Positions 52,256 through 64,000 of a DNA stretch of 64,000 nt are shown here, piece by piece. Origin of the DNA: Auanema rhodensis (lineage: Eukaryota > Nematoda > Chromadorea > Rhabditida > Rhabditidae); assembly GCA_964057225.1 (NCBI GenBank), contig OZ059896.1:19650501-19714500 (forward strand), written 5' to 3'. How positions within the stretch are numbered: the first letter of the stretch is position 1; each line of letters begins with the position of its first letter. The translations under genes were made by a program, and so were the position numbers. Below the pieces are notes generated by a model. That model was not told the DNA's origin, made no database searches, and was given only the letters and a program-made list of their open reading frames with translations.

Positions 52256-55200
52256 TTGAAAAATGATGCATTAGTGTATGTTGAGTTTCCATGTACACTC
52301 AACATTGCTTCCAAAAACATTTTGACAAAAATTTTTTCGAAAAATTTCAAAATAATTTAGCAAAAAGTAGATGTTTTTAGATTCCTTTTTTCAAGGCAAA
52401 GACGATGGACAATGTTATTCAACGAAAAAATTAATTCTTCAGGGTGAAAATCGAGGATATAAGTGTGAACTTATATCAGTTGATATCTCGGTGCATTTTT
52501 AAGCTAGCGCAAATCTAATAACACAGATCGACGCAGCTTAAAAATCCGCATCAAATGCACTATACTACATTGAGAAACGCTTAATACAAAAATTAGTTAT
52601 GATCGTTTGAAAAATGATGCATTAGTGTATGTTGAGTTTCCATGTACACTCAACATTGCTTCCAAAAACATTTTGACAAAACTTTTTTCGAAAATTTTCA
52701 GAATAATTTAGCAAAAAGTAGATGTTTTTAGATTCCTTTTTTCAAGGCAAAGACGATGGACAATGTTATTCAACGAAAAAATTAATTCTTCAGGGTGAAA
52801 ATCGAGGATATAAGTGTAAACTTATATCAGTTGATATCTCGGTGCACTTTTAAGCTAGCGCAAATCTGATAACACAGATCGACGCAGCTTAAAAATCCGC
52901 ATCGAATGCACTATACTACATTGAGAAACGCTTAATACAAAAATTAGTTATGATCGTTTGAAAAATGATGCATTAGTGTATGTTGAGTTTCCATGTACAC
53001 TCAACATTGCTTCCAAAAACATTTTGACAAAAATTTTTTCGAAAAATTTCAAAATAATTTAGCAAAAAGTAGATGTTTTTAGATTCCTTTTTTCAAGGCA
53101 AAGACGATGGACAATGTTATTCAACGAAAAAATTGATTCTTCAGGGTGAAAATCGAGGATATAAGTGTGAACTTATATCAGTTGATATCTCGGTGCATTT
53201 TTAAGCTAGCGCAAATCTGATAACACAGATCGACGCAGCTTAAAAATCCGCATCGAATGCACTATACTACATTGAGAAACGCTCAATACAAAAATTAGTT
53301 ATGATCGTTTGAAAAATGATGCATTAGTGTATGTTGAGTTTCCGTGTACACTCAACATTGCTTCCAAAAACATTTTGACAAAAATTTTTTCGAAAAATTT
53401 CAAAATATTTTAGCAAAAAGTAGATGTTTTTAGATTCCTTTCTTCAAGGCAAAGACGATGGACAATGTTATTCAACGAAAAAATTAATTCTTCAGGGTGA
53501 AAATCGAGGATATAAGTGTGAACTTATATCAGTTGATATCTCGGTGCATTTTTAAGCTAGCGCAAATCTGATAACACAGATCGACGCAGCTTAAAAATCC
53601 GCATCAAATGCACTATACTACATTGAGAAACGCTTAATACAAAAATTAGTTATGATCGTTTGAAAAATGATGCATTAGTGTATGTTGAGTTTCCATGTAC
53701 ACTCAACATTGCTTCCAAAAACATTTTGACAAAAATTTTTTCGAAAAATTTCAAAATAATTTAGCAAAAAGTAGATGTTTTTAGATTCCTTTTTTCAAGG
53801 CAAAGACGATGGACATTGTTATTAAACGAAAAAATTAATTCTTCAGGGTGAAAATCGAGGATATAAGTGTGAACTTATATCAGTTGATATCTCGGTGCAT
53901 TTTTAAGCTAGCGCAAATCTGATAACACAGATCGACGCAGCTTAAAAATCCGCATCGAATGCACTATACTACATCGAGAAACGCTTAATACAAAAATTAG
54001 TTATGATCGTTTGAAAAATGATGCATTAGTGTATGTTGAGTTTCCATGTACACTCAACATTGCTTCCAAAAACATTTTGACAAAAATTTTTTCGAAAAAT
54101 TTCAAAATAATTCAGCGAAAAGTAGATGTTTTTAGATTCCTTTTTTCAAGGCAAAGACGATGGACAATGTTATTCAACGAAAAAATTAATTCTTCAGGGT
54201 GAAAATCGAGGATATAAGTGTGAACTTATATCAGTTGATATATCGGTGCATTTTTAAGCTAGCGCAAATCTGATAACACAGATCGACGCAGCTTAAAAAT
54301 CCGCATCGAATGCACTATACTACATTGAGAAACGCTTAATACAAAAATTAGTTATGATCGTTTGAAAAATGATGCATTAGTGTATGTTGAGTTTCCATGT
54401 ACACTCAACATTGCTTCCAAAAACATTTTGACAAAAATTTTTTCGAAAAATTTCAAAATAATTTAGCAAAAAGTAGATGTTTTTAGATTCCTTTTTTCAA
54501 GGCAAAGACGATGGACAATGTTATTCAACGAAAAAATTAATTCTTCAGGGTGAAAATCGAGGATATAAGTGTGAACTTATATCAGTTGATATCTCGGTGC
54601 ATTTTTAAGCTAGCGCAAATCTGATAACACAGATCGACGCAGCTTAAAAATCCGCATCAAATGCACTATACTACATTGAGAAACGCTTAATACAAAAATT
54701 AGTTATGATCGTTTGAAAAATGATGCATTAGTGTATGTTGAGTTTCCATGTACACTCAACATTGCTTCCAAAAACATTTTGACAAAACTTTTTTCGAAAA
54801 TTTTCAGAATAATTTAGCAAAAAGTAGATGTTTTTAGATTCCTTTTTTCAAGGCAAAGACGATGGACAATGTTATTCAACGAAAAAATTAATTCTTCAGG
54901 GTGAAAATCGAGGATATAAGTGTAAACTTATATCAGTTGATATCTCGGTGCACTTTTAAGCTAGCGCAAATCTGATAACACAGATCGACGCAGCTTAAAA
55001 ATCCGCATCGAATGCACTATACTACATTGAGAAACGCTTAATACAAAAATTAGTTATGATCGTTTGAAAAATGATGCATTAGTGTATGTTGAGTTTCCAT
55101 GTACACTCAACATTGCTTCCAAAAACATTTTGACAAAAATTTTTTCGAAAAATTTCAAAATAATTTAGCAAAAAGTAGATGTTTTTAGATTCCTTTTTTC

Positions 55201-56115
55201 AAGGCAAAGACGATGGACAATGTTATTCAACGAAAAAATTGATTCTTCAGGGTGAAAATCGAGGATATAAGTGTGAACTTATATCAGTTGATATCTCGGT
55301 GCATTTTTAAGCTAGCGCAAATCTGATAACACAGATCGACGCAGCTTAAAAATCCGCATCGAATGCACTATACTACATTGAGAAACGCTCAATACAAAAA
55401 TTAGTTATGATCGTTTGAAAAATGATGCATTAGTGTATGTTGAGTTTCCGTGTACACTCAACATTGCTTCCAAAAACATTTTGACAAAAATTTTTTCGAA
55501 AAATTTCAAAATATTTTAGCAAAAAGTAGATGTTTTTAGATTCCTTTCTTCAAGGCAAAGACGATGGACAATGTTATTCAACGAAAAAATTAATTCTTCA
55601 GGGTGAAAATCGAGGATATAAGTGTGAACTTATATCAGTTGATATCTCGGTGCATTTTTAAGCTAGCGCAAATCTGATAACACAGATCGACGCAGCTTAA
55701 AAATCCGCATCAAATGCACTATACTACATTGAGAAACGCTTAATACAAAAATTAGTTATGATCGTTTGAAAAATGATGCATTAGTGTATGTTGAGTTTCC
55801 ATGTACACTCAACATTGCTTCCAAAAACATTTTGACAAAAATTTTTTCGAAAAATTTCAAAATAATTTAGCAAAAAGTAGATGTTTTTAGATTCCTTTTT
55901 TCAAGGCAAAGACGATGGACATTGTTATTAAACGAAAAAATTAATTCTTCAGGGTGAAAATCGAGGATATAAGTGTGAACTTATATCAGTTGATATCTCG
56001 GTGCATTTTTAAGCTAGCGCAAATCTGATAACACAGATTGACGCAGCTTAAAATCCGCATCGAATGCACTATACTACATTGAGAAACGCTTAATACAAAA
56101 ATTAGTTATGATCGT
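51905..56115 (+). repeat. Higher-order repeat: 2106-bp (6-monomer) unit, two copies
   Basis: Copies are 51905-54010 and 54011-56115. Unit order: CAG with 232A; 298A; 76C/89T/95G with 212A/241C; a unit with TTGATTC and 327C; a 36G + 100T + 134C + 298A chimera; a unit with the paired changes GACATTG and ATTAAACG. The second copy is 1 bp short because of a deletion in an A run. One full CAG/232A unit follows at 56467 after a single inserted monomer. Confidence 0.9.
56050..56053 (+). other. Single-base deletion in an A run
   Basis: Monomer positions 285-289 hold five A residues in most copies and four here, giving a 350-bp monomer at 55766-56115. It shortens one outer arm of the long dyad. This is the second of only two length changes found in the window. 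Confidence 0.88.
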
Positions 56116-56466
56116 TTGAAAAATGATGCATTAGTGTATGTTGAGTTTCCATGTACACTCAACATTGCTTCCAAAAACATTTTGACAAAAATTTTTTCGA
56201 AAAATTTCAAAATAATTTAGCAAAAAGTAGATGTTTTTAGATTCCTTTTTTCAAAGCAAAGACGATGGACAATGTTATTCAACGAAAAAATTAATTCTTC
56301 AGGGTGAAAATCGAGGATATAAGTGTGAACTTATATCAGTTGATATCTCGGTGCATTTTTAAGCTAGCGCAAATCTCATAACACAGATCGACGCAGCTTA
56401 AAATTCCGCATCGAATGCACTATACTACATCGAGAAACGCTTAATACAAAAATTAGTTATGATCGT

Positions 56467-59274
56467 TTGAAAAATGATGCATTAGTGTATGTTGAGTTTC
56501 CATGTACACTCAACATTGCTTCCAAAAACATTTTGACAAAAATTTTTTCGAAAAATTTCAAAATAATTCAGCAAAAAGTAGATGTTTTTAAATTCCTTTT
56601 TTCAAGGCAAAGACGATGGACAATGTTATTCAACGAAAAAATTAATTCTTCAGGGTGAAAATCGAGGATATAAGTGTGAACTTATATCAGTTGATATATC
56701 GGTGCATTTTTAAGCTAGCGCAAATCTGATAACACAGATCGACGCAGCTTAAAAATCCGCATCGAATGCACTATACTACATTGAGAAACGCTTAATACAA
56801 AAATTAGTTATGATCGTTTGAAAAATGATGCATTAGTGTATGTTGAGTTTCCATGTACACTCAACATTGCTTCCAAAAACATTTTGACAAAAATTTTTTC
56901 GAAAAATTTCAAAATAATTTAGCAAAAAGTAGATGTTTTTAGATTCCTTTTTTCAAGGCAAAGACGATGGACAATGTTATTCAACGAAAAAATTAATTCT
57001 TCAGGGTGAAAATCGAGGATATAAGTGTGAACTTATATCAGTTGATATCTCGGTGCATTTTTAAGCTAGCGAAAATCTCATAACACAGATCGACGCAGCT
57101 TAAAAATCCGCATCGAATGCACTATACTACATTGAGAAACGCTTAATACAAGAATTAGTTATGATCGTTTGAAAAATGATGCATTAGTGTATGTTGAGTT
57201 TCCATGTACACTCAACATTGCTTCCAAAAACATTTTCACAAAAATTTTTTCGAAAAATTTCAAAATAATTTAGCAAAAAGTAGATGTTTTTAGATTCCTT
57301 TTTTCAAGGCAAAGACGATGGACAATGTTATTCAACGAAAAAATTAATTCTTCAGGGTGAAAATCGAGGATATAAGTGTGAACTTATATCAGTTGATATC
57401 TCGGTGCATTTTTAAGCTAGCGCAAATCTGATAACACAGATTGACGCAGCTTAAAAATCCGCATCGAATGCACTATACTACATTGAGAAACGCTTAATAC
57501 AAAAATTAGTTATGATCGTTTGAAAAATAATGCATTAGTGTATGTTGAGTTTCCATGTACACTCAACATTGCTTCCAAAAACATTTTGACAAAAATTTTT
57601 TCGAAAAATTTCAAAATAATTTAGCAAAAAGTAGATGTTTTTAGATTCCTTTTTTCAAGGCAAAGACGATGGACAATGTTATTCAACGAAAAAATTAATT
57701 CTTCAGGGTGAAAATCGAGGATATAAGTGTGAACTTATATCAGTTGATATCTCGGTGCATTTTTAAGCTAGCGCAAATCTCATAACACAGATCGACGCAG
57801 CTTAAAATTCCGCAGCGAATGCACTATACTACATCGAGAAACGCTTAATACAAAAATTAGTTATGATCGTTTGAAAAATGATGCATTAGTGTATGTTGAG
57901 TTTCCGTGTACACTCAACATTGCTTCCAAAAACATTTTGACAAAAATTTTTTCGAAAAATTTCAAAATAATTTAGCAAAAAGTAGATGTTTTTAGATTCC
58001 TTTTTTCAAGGCAAAGACGATGGACAATGTTATTCAACGAAAAAATTAATTCTTCAGGGTGAAAATCGAGGATATAAGTGTGAACTTATATCAGTTGATA
58101 TCTCGGTGCATTTTTAAGCTAGCGCAAATCTGATAACACAGATTGACGCAGCTTAAAAATCCGCATCGAATGCACTATACTACATTGAGAAACGCTTAAT
58201 ACAAAAATTAGTTATGATCGTTTGAAAAATAATGCATTAGTGTATGTTGAGTTTCCATGTACACTCAACATTGCTTCCAAAAACATTTTGACAAAAATTT
58301 TTTCGAAAAATTTCAAAATAATTTAGCAAAAAGTAGATGTTTTTAGATTCCTTTTTTCAAGGCAAAGACGATGGACAATGTTATTCAACGAAAAAATTAA
58401 TTCTTCAGGGTGAAAATCGAGGATATAAGTGTGAACTTATATCAGTTGATATCTCGGTGCATTTTTAAGCTAGCGCAAATCTCATAACACAGATCGACGC
58501 AGCTTAAAATTCCGCAGCGAATGCACTATACTACATCGAGAAACGCTTAATACAAAAATTAGTTATGATCGTTTGAAAAATGATGCATCAGTGTATGTTG
58601 AGTTTCCATGTACACTCAACATTGCTTCCAAAAACATTTTGACAAAAATTTTTTCGAAAAATTTCAAAATAATTCAGCAAAAAGTAGATGTTTTTAGATT
58701 CCTTTTTTCAAGGCAAAGACGATGGACAATGTTATTCAACGAAAAAATTAATTCTTCAGGGTGAAAATCGAGGATATAAGTGTGAACTTATATCAGTTGA
58801 TATATCGGTGCATTTTTAAGCTAGCGCAAATCTGATAACACAGATCGACGCAGCTTAAAAATCCGCATCGAATGCACTATACTACATTGAGAAACGCTTA
58901 ATACAAAAATTAGTTATGATCGTTTGAAAAATGATGCATTAGTGTATGTTGAGTTTCCATGTACACTCAACATTGCTTCCAAAAACATTTTGACAAAAAT
59001 TTTTTCGAAAAATTTCAAAATAATTTAGCAAAAAGTAGATGTTTTTAGATTCCTTTTTTCAAGGCAAAGACGATGGACAATGTTATTCAACGAAAAAATT
59101 AATTCTTCAGGGTGAAAATCGAGGATATAAGTGTGAACTTATATCAGTTGATATCTCGGTGCATTTTTAAGCTAGCGAAAATCTCATAACACAGATCGAC
59201 GCAGCTTAAAAATCCGCATCGAATGCACTATACTACATTGAGAAACGCTTAATACAAGAATTAGTTATGATCGT
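56467..59274 (+). repeat. Two-monomer block repeated 2106 bp apart, enclosing a 702-bp tandem duplication
   Basis: The pair at 56467-57168 (CAG/232A unit, then a unit with GCGAAAATCTC and 335G) recurs at 58573-59274. Between them, 57169-57870 and 57871-58572 form a tandem duplication of two monomers: the first of each pair has AGATTGACG, and the second has A at position 10 plus 262C/289T/316C and CCGCAGCG. The pairs differ at 36 and at a private C (TTTTCACA) in the 57169 unit. Confidence 0.82.
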
Positions 59275-61029
59275 TTGAAAAATGATGCATTAGTGTATGT
59301 TGAGTTTCCATGTACACTCAACATTGCTTCCAAAAACATTTTGACAAAAATTTTTTCGAAAAATTTCAAAATAATTTAGCAAAAAGTAGATGTTTTTAGA
59401 TTCCTTTTTTCAAGGCAAAGACGATGGACAATGTTATTCAACGAAAAAATTAATTCTTCAGGGTGAAAATCGAGGATATAAGTGTGAACTTATATCAGTT
59501 GATGTCTCGGTGCACTTTTAAGCTAGCGCAAATCTGATAACACAGATCGACGCAGCTTAAAAATCCGCATCAAATGCACTATACTACATTGAGAAACGCT
59601 TAATACAAAAATTAGTTATGATCGTTTGAAAAATGATGCATTAGTGTATGTTGAGTTTCCATGTACACTCAACATTGCTTCCAAAAACATTTTGACAAAA
59701 ATTTTTTCGAAAAATTTCTAAATAATTTAGCAGAAAGTAGATGTTTTTAGATTCTTTTTTTTAAGGCAAAGACGATGGACAATGTTATTCAACGAAAAAA
59801 TTAATTCTTCAGGGTGAAAATCGAGGATATAAGTGTGAACTTATATCAGTTGATATCTCGGTGCATTTTTAAGCTAGCGCAAATCTGATAACACAGATCG
59901 ACGCAGCTTAAAAATCCGCATCGAATGCACTATACTACATTGAGAAACGCTCAATACAAAAATTAGTTATGATCGTTTGAAAAATGATGCATTAGTGTAT
60001 GTTGAGTTTCCGTGTACACTCAACATTGCTTCCAAAAACATTTTGACAAAAATTTTTTCGAAAAATTTCAAGATAATTTAGCAAAAAGTAGATGTTTTTA
60101 GATTCCTTTTTTCAAGGCAAAGACGATGGACAATGTTATTCAACGAAAAAATTAATTCTTCAGGGTGAAAATCGAGGATATAAGTGTAAACTTATATCAG
60201 TTGATATCTCGGTGCACTTTTAAGCTAGCGCAAATCTGATAACACAGATCGACGCAGCTTAAAAATCCGCATCGAATGCACTATACTACATTGAGAAACG
60301 CTTAATACAAAAATTAGTTATGATCGTTTGAAAAATGATGCATTAGTGTATGTTGAGTTTCCATGTACACTCAACATTGCTTCCAAAAACATTTTGACAA
60401 AAATTTTTTCGAAAAATTTCAAAATAATTTAGCAAAAAGTAGATGTTTTTAGATTCCTTTTTTCAAGGCAAAGACGATGGACAATGTTATTCAACGAAAA
60501 AATTAATTCTTCAGGGTGAAAATCGAGGATATAAGTGTGAACTTATATCAGTTGATATCTCGGTGCATTTTTAAGCTAGCGCAAATCTGATAACACAGAT
60601 CGACGCAGCTTAAAAATCCGCATCGAATGCACTATACTACATTGAGAAACGCTCAATACAAAAATTAGTTATGATCGTTTGAAAAATGATGCATTAGTGT
60701 ATGTTGAGTTTCCGTGTACACTCAACATTGCTTCCAAAAACATTTTGACAAAAATTTTTTCGAAAAATTTCAAGATAATTTAGCAAAAAGTAGATGTTTT
60801 TAGATTCCTTTTTTCAAGGCAAAGACGATGGACAATGTTATTCAACGAAAAAATTAATTCTTCAGGGTGAAAATCGAGGATATAAGTGTAAACTTATATC
60901 AGTTGATATCTCGGTGCACTTTTAAGCTAGCGCAAATCTGATAACACAGATCGACGCAGCTTAAAAATCCGCATCGAATGCACTATACTACATTGAGAAA
61001 CGCTCAATACAAAAATTAGTTATGATCGT

Positions 61030-63135
61030 TTGAAAAATGATGCATTAGTGTATGTTGAGTTTCCATGTACACTCAACATTGCTTCCAAAAACATTTTGAC
61101 AAAAATTTTTTCGAAAAATTTCAAAATAATTTAGCAAAAAGTAGATGTTTTTAGATTCCTTTTTTCAAGGCAAAGACGATGGACAATGTTATTCAACGAA
61201 AAAATTAATTCTTCAGGGTGAAAATCGAGGATATAAGTGTGAACTTATATCAGTTGATGTCTCGGTGCACTTTTAAGCTAGCGCAAATCTGATAACACAG
61301 ATCGACGCAGCTTAAAAATCCGCATCAAATGCACTATACTACATTGAGAAACGCTCAATACAAAAATTAGTTATGATCGTTTGAAAAATGATGCATTAGT
61401 GTATGTTGAGTTTCCGTGTACACTCAACATTGCTTCCAAAAACATTTTGACAAAAATTTTTTCGAAAAATTTCAAAATAATTTAGCAAAAAGTAGATGTT
61501 TTTAGATTCCTTTTTTCAAAGCAAAGACGATGGACAATGTTATTCAACGAAAAAATTAATTCTTCAGGGTGAAAATCGAGGATATAAGTGTGAACTTATA
61601 TCAGTTGATATCTCGGTGCATTTTTAAGCTAGCGCAAATCTGATAACACAGATCGACGCAGCTTAAAAATCCGCATCGAATGCACTATACTACATTGAGA
61701 AACGCTTAATACAAAAATTAGTTATGATCGTTTGAAAAATGATGCATTAGTGTATGTTGAGTTTCCATGTACACTCAACATTGCTTCCAAAAACATTTTG
61801 ACAAAAATTTTTTCGAAAAATTTCAAAATAATTTAGCAAAAAGTAGATGTTTTTAGATTCCTTTTTTCAAGGCAAAGACGATGGACAATGTTATTCAACG
61901 AAAAAATTAATTCTTCAGGGTGAAAATCGAGGATATAAGTGTGAACTTATATCAGTTGATATCTCGGTGCATTTTTAAGCTAGCGCAAATCTGATAACAC
62001 AGATCGACGCAGCTTAAAAATCCGCATCGAATGCACTATACTACATTGAGAAACGCTCAATACAAAAATTAGTTATGATCGTTTGAAAAATGATGCATTA
62101 GTGTATGTTGAGTTTCCATGTACACTCAACATTGCTTCCAAAAACATTTTGACAAAAATTTTTTCGAAAAATTTCAAAATAATTTAGCAAAAAGTAGATG
62201 TTTTTAGATTCCTTTTTTCAAGGCAAAGACGATGGACAATGTTATTCAACGAAAAAATTAATTCTTCAGGGTGAAAATCGAGGATATAAGTGTGAACTTA
62301 TATCAGTTGATGTCTCGGTGCACTTTTAAGCTAGCGCAAATCTGATAACACAGATCGACGCAGCTTAAAAATCCGCATCAAATGCACTATACTACATTGA
62401 GAAACGCTCAATACAAAAATTAGTTATGATCGTTTGAAAAATGATGCATTAGTGTATGTTGAGTTTCCGTGTACACTCAACATTGCTTCCAAAAACATTT
62501 TGACAAAAATTTTTTCGAAAAATTTCAAAATAATTTAGCAAAAAGTAGATGTTTTTAGATTCCTTTTTTCAAAGCAAAGACGATGGACAATGTTATTCAA
62601 CGAAAAAATTAATTCTTCAGGGTGAAAATCGAGGATATAAGTGTGAACTTATATCAGTTGATATCTCGGTGCATTTTTAAGCTAGCGCAAATCTGATAAC
62701 ACAGATCGACGCAGCTTAAAAATCCGCATCGAATGCACTATACTACATTGAGAAACGCTTAATACAAAAATTAGTTATGATCGTTTGAAAAATGATGCAT
62801 TAGTGTATGTTGAGTTTCCATGTACACTCAACATTGCTTCCAAAAACATTTTGACAAAAATTTTTTCGAAAAATTTCAAAATAATTTAGCAAAAAGTAGA
62901 TGTTTTTAGATTCCTTTTTTCAAGGCAAAGACGATGGACAATGTTATTCAACGAAAAAATTAATTCTTCAGGGTGAAAATCGAGGATATAAGTGTGAACT
63001 TATATCAGTTGATATCTCGGTGCATTTTTAAGCTAGCGCAAATCTGATAACACAGATCGACGCAGCTTAAAAATCCGCATCGAATGCACTATACTACATT
63101 GAGAAACGCTTAATACAAAAATTAGTTATGATCGT
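61030..63135 (+). repeat. Tandem duplication of a 3-monomer block (2 x 1053 bp)
   Basis: Blocks 61030-62082 and 62083-63135 share: 230G with 212G/241C, 298A and 327C; a 36G unit with TCAAAGC near 138; a plain 212G unit. They differ at 327 in the last unit. Confidence 0.82.
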
Positions 63136-63837
63136 TTGAAAAATGATGCATTAGTGTATGTTGAGTTTCCGTGTACACTCAACATTGCTTCCAAAAACAT
63201 TTTGACAAAAATTTTTTCGAAAAATTTCAAGATAATTTAGCAAAAAGTAGATGTTTTTAGATTCCTTTTTTCAAGGCAAAGACGATGGACAATGTTATTC
63301 AACGAAAAAATTAATTCTTCAGGGTGAAAATCGAGGATATAAGTGTAAACTTATATCAGTTGATATCTCGGTGCACTTTTAAGCTAGCGCAAATCTGATA
63401 ACACAGATCGACGCAGCTTAAAAATCCGCATCGAATGCACTATACTACATTGAGAAACGCTTAATACAAGAATTAGTTATGATCGTTTGAAAAATGATGC
63501 ATTAGTGTATGTTGAGTTTCCATGTACACTCAACATTGCTTCCAAAAACATTTTGACAAAAATTTTTTCGAAAAATTTCAAAATAATTTAGCAAAAAGTA
63601 GATGTTTTTAGATTCCTTTTTTCAAGGCAAAGACGATGGACAATGTTATTCAACGAAAAAATTAATTCTTCAGGGTGAAAATCGAGGATATAAGTGTGAA
63701 CTTATATCAGTTGATGTCTCGGTGCACTTTTAAGCTAGCGCAAATCTGATAACACAGATCGACGCAGCTTAAAAATCCGCATCAAATGCACTATACTACA
63801 TTGAGAAACGCTTAATACAAAAATTAGTTATGATTGT

Positions 63838-64000
63838 TTGAAAAATGATGCATTAGTGTATGTTGAGTTTCCATGTACACTCAACATTGCTTCCAAAAAC
63901 ATTTTGACAAAAATTTTTTCGAAAAATTTCTAAATAATTTAGCAGAAAGTAGATGTTTTTAGATTCTTTTTTTCAAGGCAAAGACGATGGACAATGTTAT
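63838..64000 (+). repeat. Partial monomer at the right edge
   Basis: The first 163 bases of a monomer are present, with the array still in register at the window end, so it continues to the right. The copy has the rare linked changes 94T and 108G and a longer T run near 129-136. It closely matches the monomer at 59626, 12 units upstream. Confidence 0.95.

Larger units (their letters stand above)
1..64000 (+). repeat. 351-bp satellite DNA array, whole window
   Basis: The same 351-bp unit repeats without interruption from the first base to the last, always in the same orientation. Between 309 and 63837 there are 181 complete units; the summed length is 2 bp short of 181 x 351, matching the two 1-bp deletions seen. 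Copies differ mainly at a limited set of recurrent sites, such as monomer positions 36, 76, 89, 95, 100, 108, 134, 199, 212, 241, 298, 308 and 327. This homogeneity with shared variants is the signature of concerted evolution by unequal exchange and gene conversion. Long tandem arrays of this kind form (peri)centromeric or other constitutive heterochromatin in eukaryotes; that location is inferred. No stretch of unique DNA is present, so there is no gene-free gap to describe separately. Confidence 0.98.
59275..64000 (+). repeat. 12-monomer (4212-bp) recurrence at the right end
   Basis: The unit at 59275 (230G, 212G/241C, 298A) followed by the unit at 59626 (94T, 108G, long T run) recurs at 63487 and 63838, 4212 bp later, until the window ends. 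The 335G tag just upstream is also shared (units 58924 and 63136), although the 5' parts of those units differ, so the exchange point lies inside that monomer. Confidence 0.75.

Noticed and set aside
1-64000. CRISPR array
   Set aside because: Nothing corresponds to unique spacers between short repeats; the entire 351-bp unit is repeated, and its variants are shared between copies.
1-64000. Mobile element or viral sequence
   Set aside because: There are no long open frames, terminal repeats with target duplications, or interrupted monomers anywhere in the window.
1-64000. Firm assignment to a named beetle satellite such as TCAST
   Set aside because: Unit length and AT richness are similar, but I cannot verify the sequence match from memory. 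A search of the monomer against satellite libraries would decide: a hit of high identity over 351 bp would support it, and no hit would reject it.

Overview
This window is one continuous head-to-tail array of a 351-bp, AT-rich satellite DNA. Taking the phase at position 309, it holds 181 complete monomers (309-63837) plus a partial monomer at each end (1-308 and 63838-64000). All copies lie in the same orientation. I see no unique sequence, transposon, inversion, RNA gene or credible protein-coding gene. The array stays in register throughout apart from two single-base deletions, near 20219 and in the A run at 56050-56053. A hand count of one representative monomer (2415-2765) gives 110 G+C in 351, about 31% GC.

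The window looks like eukaryotic (peri)centromeric heterochromatin rather than bacterial or phage DNA. Unit length, AT richness and homogeneity resemble the abundant satellites of insects, for example the roughly 340-360 bp satellites of tenebrionid beetles. I cannot identify the species from sequence alone and offer that only as a low-confidence suggestion.

The array is not uniform. Monomers share about 15-20 recurrent diagnostic substitutions, and these recur at multiples of 351 bp, showing nested higher-order repeats (HORs) and segmental duplications. Domain I (1 to about 19.26 kb) contains 3-, 4- and 8-monomer tandem duplications and dispersed copies 16, 22 and 28 monomers apart. Domain II (19263-24175) is a clean 4-monomer, 1404-bp HOR of 3.5 copies. 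Domain III (24.2 to about 51.5 kb) is built around a recurring cassette of 4 or more monomers with the linked markers 327C, 36G, 308C, 100T and 134C. Domain IV (about 51.5-64 kb) has a 6-monomer, 2106-bp HOR in two copies, then 2-, 3- and 12-monomer duplications.

Each monomer also carries four inverted repeats: 9-bp arms around a GTGA/GTAA loop, 6-bp arms overlapping that one, an 11-bp-arm dyad of 51 bp with an inner stem, and 9-bp arms around a 10-bp spacer. A near-palindromic A/T block is centred on TTCGAA. These are the only candidate functional elements I can support. The two commonest alleles (positions 212 and 241 of the monomer) fall in the first and third dyads and are almost always inherited together. 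Monomer positions in this report are numbered 1-351 from the TTG at 309 and its equivalents; for the reference monomer, window position = 2414 + monomer position.
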